NCBI GenBank assembly: GCA_030248135.1
Contig: JASANC010001870.1
Location: 31,168-95,167 of the forward strand
Origin: Theristus sp. LFF4_11
Taxonomy: Eukaryota > Nematoda > Chromadorea > Monhysterida > Xyalidae
DNA: 64,000 nucleotides
Direction: 5' to 3'
Positions 58,282 through 64,000 of this stretch are shown here, in pieces. How positions within the stretch are numbered: position 1 is the stretch's first letter; every line of letters begins with the position of its first letter. Position numbers and translations under genes: made by a program. Under the pieces are notes generated by a model. It was not told where the DNA came from. It searched no databases and was given only the letters and a program-made list of their open reading frames with translations.

Positions 58282-61200
58282 TCACTGCGGCGGCAACACG
58301 TCCCTGATGACCTCCTTTGCAGTGTCGGTGAGCGTCTTTGGAAACTGCACATCAAACTCAACGATCAGATCGCCGCGAACGCTCGGCTGCTTTGGGTTCG
58401 GCAGGCCACGGCCGACGATGCGCTGCGTGCTGCCTGGTGTCACGATGTTGCTCAGTGGCACGGCCACTAGGTCGCCTTCCAATGTTGCAACCTGAAAATG
58501 CGACACTCGCGTTCGTTCACATTGATGCACACTGTGCATAAATTGTATCGACGTGACACGTGATGCATCGGCTAAAGAACAGATATCGATGCAGACATGT
58601 CTCGATGTTCATAAGCATTCATGTTCATAAATAATTCATAAGCAACTCTTCACATGACTGGCTAGGGTTGGTAAAAAACCGGCTTTTTATATTGCCAAGA
58701 AAAAAACCGGTTTCTTTTCCGTTTTAAAACCGTTTTAAAACCGAAAAAACGAACGTTTCCCAGCTCATAAACTTTTCAAAACTTAGCACCTTGAACTCAA
58801 AATAGGAAATACATCAAATCAAAACGTTTTTGAGCAGCGTGAAACGCTGTTTTCGGGGATACAACGTAACCAATTTGCTATTTTTTTGCTACCCAATGCT
58901 ACCCAATTTTTTGTTCCAAATCAAATCAGTTTCGCTTTTATTGGTTTCCAGGGCAGCACGTTCAACAAATTGAAAACAACGACTGGGCAGTGACCATGTA
59001 GGTGTGGGGAGTGGGGGGGGGGGGTTGCAAGGAGACCGGATAGCTGACCCCAATTAGGGGGCGAAATTTGCAGAACTGCAAAGTGAAACCGGTAGCGGAT
59101 GGCGTTTGAAAAACAACATTTCATCAGTTACCGTTTCAAATCGACAACGTCGTCAGTCAGTCAGTCAGCATCTGCACTTAGTTTAGCAGTCACCTTGTCT
59201 CCATCATATTTCACTTGACCCTTGACACAAAAGCTTCTGCAAAATGATGCTCCATCAGTTCAGTTCGACACAGTTCACTGCACTGTTTTTTTCAAAAATA
59301 TAATTTTGCATTTTATCAATGAAACGAAGAATTGTGATTTTTGAGCACGAAGCTTAAAAAAAATTTAGGGTAAAAAACGGTTTTTTATTTTTTCAAAAAA
59401 TTGGAAAAAAACCGGTTTTAAAACGGAAAAGAAACCTTTTTCCTGTGCCAACCCTATGATTGGCTACTTTTGAATTTGACCCGCTGATGGTCCAACTATA
59501 GTCGGACTGGATAATTTCGGGCATTAGCTGATTGGCTGGTGCGTTACCGTAATCAGGTTCAAACGCGGGCCGTTCAAATTGCACTTTGCTTTTTTAAAAT
59601 TTTTAATTTTTGAGTGATTATGTTGATGAATGTTTGGATTTTTAAGGGGCAAAACTTGTTTATTGTTTGTGAAATACAGAAACATCAAAAAAGTACATTT
59701 TAAGGCGAATTTTTATTATTTTTTTTCAGAAGAACGACAGCGACGGTGATGCGCTCTCGACGCTCGAAAAGTGAATATTCGTTTGAAAACCGATTGCTTT
59801 TGAATTTTTTTCCACAAAACAAATCATCATAAACAAAACTTTCAATTACAAATCAAACACAACAACATTTGTCGCGGTCGTTCTTTTTCGGAAAATGAAT
59901 TTGTGCCATTGAAAACAGCTGCTTTTAGTTTTTCTGCATCTTTGAACTGTTTATAGACAATTTGTTTCAGTTTACAAATACCAGCAGCTTTCAGGGCCAA
60001 ATTTTAAGTTACATTTGTCACCGTCGCCGTCGTTCTTTTTTTCTGAAAAATAAAATAAAATTTGCCTTAAAATGTACTTTTTTTATGTTTCTGAATTTTA
60101 TAAATAATAAACAAGTTTTGCCCATTAAAAATCTAAACATTCATCAACACAATCACTCAAAAATTAAAAATTAAAAAAACGCAAAGTGCAATTTGAACGG
60201 CCCGCGTTTGAATCTGATTACGGTAACGCACCAGCCAATCAGCTAATGCCCGAAATTATCCAGTCCGACTATAGCTCGATGCAACCAATTAGCGTGTCAA
60301 ACTCTTATGCCACAAATGTACAAACTGCCTTACTTTGTACAGTTTGACTGTAGGTCGGGTCGGAGGTAGGGTTAGGAGAAAAAAATTCCGAATTTTTTAA
60401 ATCAAAATTTTTATTTTATTTTTTACAAGTTAGGTTCGTTTGAAGCGTATCGTCGAGCTGAGTTCAGCTAGACCATTTTCAGAACGATCCGGAGAATTAT
60501 AAGAGCGAAAATCGTGTTTTATTAAAATTTTGTCCATTTCATAGAAAGAAAATTGCATTTTCAACAGTAAGACAGTACAATTTTTGACGTGTACTTGAAT
60601 ATTCAACCCTTCTTAGTTGTTCCTCTTTGAAAAATTTAAAAAAATTGACTGTGTTCAAAAATTCCTGTTTGCTGTAGCTAAGTCGGCAACCCCTGTCGAC
60701 CCGGTCGCCCCCCCAAGACACTTACTTTCAGGTTCAACCAGCTATGCTATCTGCCACATGGCGAGAGCCCACTCTTCAAATCATCGTATCGAAAACACGT
60801 ACCATGATTTCGCGATCACGTTGCGGGCAACTGACAGACGCAAGTTTAACACGTTAGTTTAGCTCAGCACGCAAGTTTTAACATGTGGCCATGTTATCGG
60901 GTATCTGAAAAACGGTCGTGTGATGTGGTATTAACCAACATCTCCGCTCAAATTGTTTAACAATATATCGCACAACTCCATTGTTGTAGACCTATAACAT
61001 ACGCCAATCAACAAGATATCATATTCATCTCATGGCCTACCGACTGAAAAACATGTTCTAAGTTGCAACAAAACGATTTCTGAAACGATATTTCAATTCA
61101 GTTAAGTCATTTCAACGCTAATAATTGACCCTAGAAGTCATCCAAATAGAAAAACATGGAGTACGTCGGTCAAAATGACCAAATAATGACATGTACCTAA

Positions 61201-63288
61201 GCACACAAAGTTGGGAACAAAATTTGGTTTGAACTTTCAAAAAATTATGTCATAAATCAAATTTTCAGAGCAAAGTAGGAGAAAAATTTTCAAATTTTTT
61301 TCAAATTTGAAAAAAAATCCAAATTTAAAAAAACAAAAAAAAACAAAAAAAATATTTTCAAACCCCCTAACCCTAGTCGGGGGCAATGTGTCACGTGTGC
61401 ATGAACGGGCGTAAGCGTTTGGACGAACCGAACGCGTTGCCTTTTCTGCAGAGCACTTGCCTGTATGGTGCACCCAGCGAGCGCATCGCGCAGTGCGATG
61501 TTGATCTTGTGGCGGATGTGAATGCCGTCGCGTTTGAACGTGCCGTGCGGCTTGTCCGTGATCACGAACACCACGTCGGCGGGAATGCGTCCCGGCAGTT
61601 TGTCGCCCTCACGTGCAAACGTCACCTTGGTGCCCGCCTTCCAGCCCGGCTGCACCTTGATCGGCAGAATCTTCTCCTCCGTGCGCACCGACCGTCCGTC
61701 CTCGGCCAGAATGCGCCGCGTGATTTTCATTTTTTTCTGAACGCCAGTCAGCAGCTCCTCGAGTGTCACCGGCACCTGCCGGATCAGCGGGCGGTCTTGA
61801 CCTTTTTTCTGAAAGCGTGCGGTGGTTTGCGATGCGGTCTTGCACAAGGAGAAATGCTTGGCCCATTCACACGTGACGTGAGCAATTTGTCGTTGCGATG
61901 TCATTGCCGGTGGCTAAAACATTATCGCGGTGACAAACTGCTTAATATGTGAATGAGTCTCAGCAGAACCAAAAAAATGTTCCGACATTTCCCAACCAAC
62001 TGTTCATGTTCAACAAACCTGCTGCTGCTGCTGGTGAGCCTGCTGACGGCGCCCACTGAAGACACTACCGTGCGTGCCGTTGTTGTTGCTGCCGTGGTTG
62101 GTGGCTGCTTTGCCGCTTGTTGCAGTGGCGTGTTTCGGCGTTGGCACCGGCGCAGTGCCATTCATCATTTGCACCTCGTCGTCGTCCATCGGCTCAGCGC
62201 CAGCAGCATGCCCGTTCTGAGTGGCGTTGTCTTTGTCCGTGTCACTTTCCATGAACACCTTTCCATTCGGCCCTCTGAACGCCCGTGGTGCGGGTGGCTG
62301 TTGTGTTTGCGGCCGTTGCTGTTGTTGTTGAGCGTGTTGCTGTTGAGCGTGTTGCTGTTGAGCGTGTTGCTGTTGAGCGTGTTGCTGTTGTTGTTGAGCG
62401 TGTTGCTGCCGTCTGTGTGCGAACGCAGCACTGTGTGCGCCACCACGGCGTCCGTGTGCTCTGTTGAAACTGCCGAATGTGAACTGCTGCTCGGCGTGTG
62501 CGAACGGATTTTCGCCGCTGGCGCTGAAGAACTCCGCAAACACGCGGTGTGCGTCGTTGCCACTGGAAAAATGCTATTTTGGACTGACATTCCTAGCATG
62601 AACAACTCCCCTTTGTTGGCATGTTCCGTTCTGTTTTATTCGGCACATACAAATACAGGCACGTGCACAAAGAAACAAGGGAGCAGTGCATCAAAGTCCG
62701 AGCGTTCTGGAGTGATCGAAAAATATCGCTCGCGGCCTGGCTGACGCTAAGTTGGTGCGACACCTTTACGCAGCAGTCGCAATGAACAACAACAAGGAAA
62801 CAAGTTCCAAGCTAGCAAGCTTACACAATTTCACGTGGCATTCCAGTCGCATTCCAAATCGTGAGAGGCGCAGCAGCGAACTCCCACAATTTTTCAAAAG
62901 TTCCGTAAACCTAGTATGCCAAAAAAATAAAAAATCCCCGATGGACTGACCGAAACTCGAAATTGAACACTCCAGCGGCAGCACCGGCGGATCTGGAGAA
63001 CGAGCACGCAGTTGCACCGGGCGCAGTGGCGTGATGGAACTGGTGGTGGTGGCCGTTGGCGGGCGTGGCCGATCGGTCGTAGCTGGCCTTCTTGGTCGCA
63101 TCCGAGAGCACCTCGTACGCCTCGGCGACATCCTTGAACTTCTCCTCAGCGCCAGAGTCCTTGTTCTTGTCCGGGTGAAAGCGCAGCGCCTGCCGTCGAT
63201 ACGCCTTTTTTATTTCGTCGTCGCCGGCGGTGCGCGGCACCCCGAGCACTTTGTAGTAGTCCTTGCCTCGTGAAGTGCACGCCGTCAT
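58282..63288 (-). CDS. DNAJB-type (class II) Hsp40 co-chaperone
   Basis: It stimulates Hsp70 ATPase and binds clients. Exons: 63288-62951, 62562-62019, 61808-61461, 58491-58282. All phases join, giving exactly 479 residues. The J domain is N-terminal ([12 protein letters not shown] at 38-40), then a His/Gly-poor linker ([13 protein letters not shown]) and a long Gln-rich insert with AQQQH repeats. There is no zinc finger. The C-terminal substrate domains have [38 protein letters not shown] and [10 protein letters not shown]. Intron 3 (61460-58492) has a CAG|GCAAGT donor, i.e. GC-AG, and carries three TIR elements. The Gln-rich insert makes it longer than human DNAJB1/4/5. Confidence 0.93.
58663..59456. 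mobile_element. hAT-like MITE with AAAACCGG-rich ends
   Basis: Ends TAGGGTTGGTAAAAAACCGG ... GTGCCAACCCTA, with mirrored TTTCTTTTCCGTTTTAAAAC blocks inside. The flanking octamers TGACTGGC and TGATTGGC differ at one base. No ORF of transposase size. Confidence 0.7.
59494..60277. mobile_element. Large foldback MITE of the GATTGGCTGG type
   Basis: Inverted arms of about 250 bp (59494-59745 and 60015-60277) start ACTATAGTCGGACTGGATAA and contain GCATTAGCTGATTGGCTGG. A roughly 270-bp centre is AT-rich. It lies between two hAT-like elements in the DNAJB intron. Confidence 0.8.
60367..61375 (-). mobile_element. hAT-like MITE, fourth copy
   Basis: Ends TAGGGTTAGG ... CCCTAACCCTA. Flanking octamers GTCGGAGG and GTCGGGGG differ at one base. 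The interior matches 45040-46088 in the same orientation. Confidence 0.8.
62325..62410 (-). repeat. 15-bp coding minisatellite in DNAJB exon 2
   Basis: GTTGCTGTTGAGCGT is repeated about five times on the plus strand, coding AQQQH repeats on the minus strand. Unit number is likely to vary between individuals. Confidence 0.7.
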
Positions 63289-63892
63289 CGCGATCTTACT
63301 GTTGTCATTTGCAAATTAGTTTCCTAGCGTCCTTGAATCTGCAGTCGAATCGACAATTATAGTCAATCAACCAATCGATCGACGACTTTATAGAAAATAA
63401 AATAGTCCGCATGCAATGGAAACCATTTATGATGTGATCAAATAGTTACTAAATGACAATGAATACAGACAGATCTGACTGACAAAACAGTGTTTGCTTT
63501 GGTTCAAGTCACGTTGCGCACCAAAGACAATACGTGTTGTGCTTGCGCATGCACAAAAAACGACCGTCACAGTCACGTGGTTTGGTCCTCTGTCAGAATG
63601 GTAAATCCTAACGGCTGTAAATGAAATATAATAAAAATCCTAAGCCGCACGGCAAAATTACTAAAGTAAATATGCTGCAAACACGTTTGCTGCAAGAGTA
63701 TGAAACGAAAAACACACACGCACACAACACACCAAGACCAGACCAGCAGACATAGTAGACAAGACACACGACGACCATCCCACGCACGGCGCAGTCAAGA
63801 ATATAAACGAAAAATTTCGCAATGATTCGAAAATAATGTTGCACCTAAAACATCGAAAGTGAACGTTAAACAGCGAGCGACCAAAAACAACC

Positions 63893-64000
63893 ATGTCAAG
63901 GACGCTTTTTTTCAAACGTTTTTCAGCGTTTTGTTCGGCCGCCGCTCAGCCGAGACCAAACCCGGACAGGCCAGAAGTGTTCAGCTCAGGGGTTTAATTT
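63893..64000 (+). CDS. Probable mitochondrial aldehyde dehydrogenase, first exon only
   Basis: ATG at 63893 in a good context opens a short reading frame with a basic presequence (MSRTLFFKRFSAFCSAAAQ), then PRPNPDRPEVFSSG. The PNxxPEVF wording is the start of the mature ALDH2/ALDH1B-type domain. A donor-like GGG|GTTTAA follows at about 63986-63990, and the window ends before the next exon. It is divergent from the DNAJB gene, with about 600 bp between starts. Confidence 0.45.

Noticed and set aside
63608..63915. Cys/Val-rich minus-strand ORFs near the right end
   Set aside because: No domain, low-complexity translation of an A/C-rich stretch; overlaps the likely promoter between DNAJB and the ALDH-like exon.
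1..64000. CRISPR array or bacterial operon signals
   Set aside because: No direct-repeat/spacer pattern; spliced genes and animal families show eukaryotic nuclear DNA.

Overview
The window is nuclear DNA of a small-genome invertebrate animal. Genes are split by short GT-AG introns whose acceptors mostly read TTTCAG or TTGCAG. Exon phases join cleanly across nearly all predicted introns, and the encoded families are animal families. Splice style, repeated acceptor-like sites just upstream of start codons and an ecdysozoan-like gene style fit a nematode or a related group, but I cannot fix the taxon. A Maelstrom gene argues against a Caenorhabditis-like nematode, since that lineage is generally regarded as lacking it. 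All gene names come from reading translated exons against remembered families; no search was run.

Layout. 39-717 (-): 5' part of a class A neuropeptide-type GPCR, continuing off the left edge. 720-5310: long non-coding stretch with MITEs. 5314-8885 (+): GTF3C3 (TFIIIC TPR subunit), first half not found. 9461-12121 (+): OMA1 mitochondrial metalloprotease. 12731-17358 (-): Maelstrom. 17440-18815: hAT-like MITE plus an inverted partial copy. 20201-23159 (+): SETD4. 23476-24277 (+): Arg/Gln-rich coiled-coil protein. 24541-27546 (-): carotenoid oxygenase (BCO family). 27996-36497 (+): 520-residue coiled-coil protein whose seventh intron holds the complete antisense KRIT1 gene (30917-34081). 36652-47913 (-): head-to-tail cluster WASHC1, PIGP, NOA1. 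47940-55600: repeat-dense, with a 5'-truncated LINE carrying an open reverse transcriptase, a second LINE fragment, a tRNA-like element and G-rich tracts. 55624-57642: two membrane-protein genes. 58282-63288 (-): DNAJB-type Hsp40 with one 3-kb GC-AG intron full of nested MITEs. 63893-64000 (+): first exon of a probable mitochondrial aldehyde dehydrogenase.

No single pathway links the genes. Several are mitochondrial (OMA1, NOA1, probable ALDH), two concern the endomembrane system (WASHC1, PIGP) and one the piRNA pathway (Maelstrom). The main non-genic content is at least five families of short terminal-inverted-repeat elements. Two families show hAT-like features (TAGGGTT ends, 8-bp target duplications), and others Tc1/mariner-like features (CAGGGTG ends flanked by TA).
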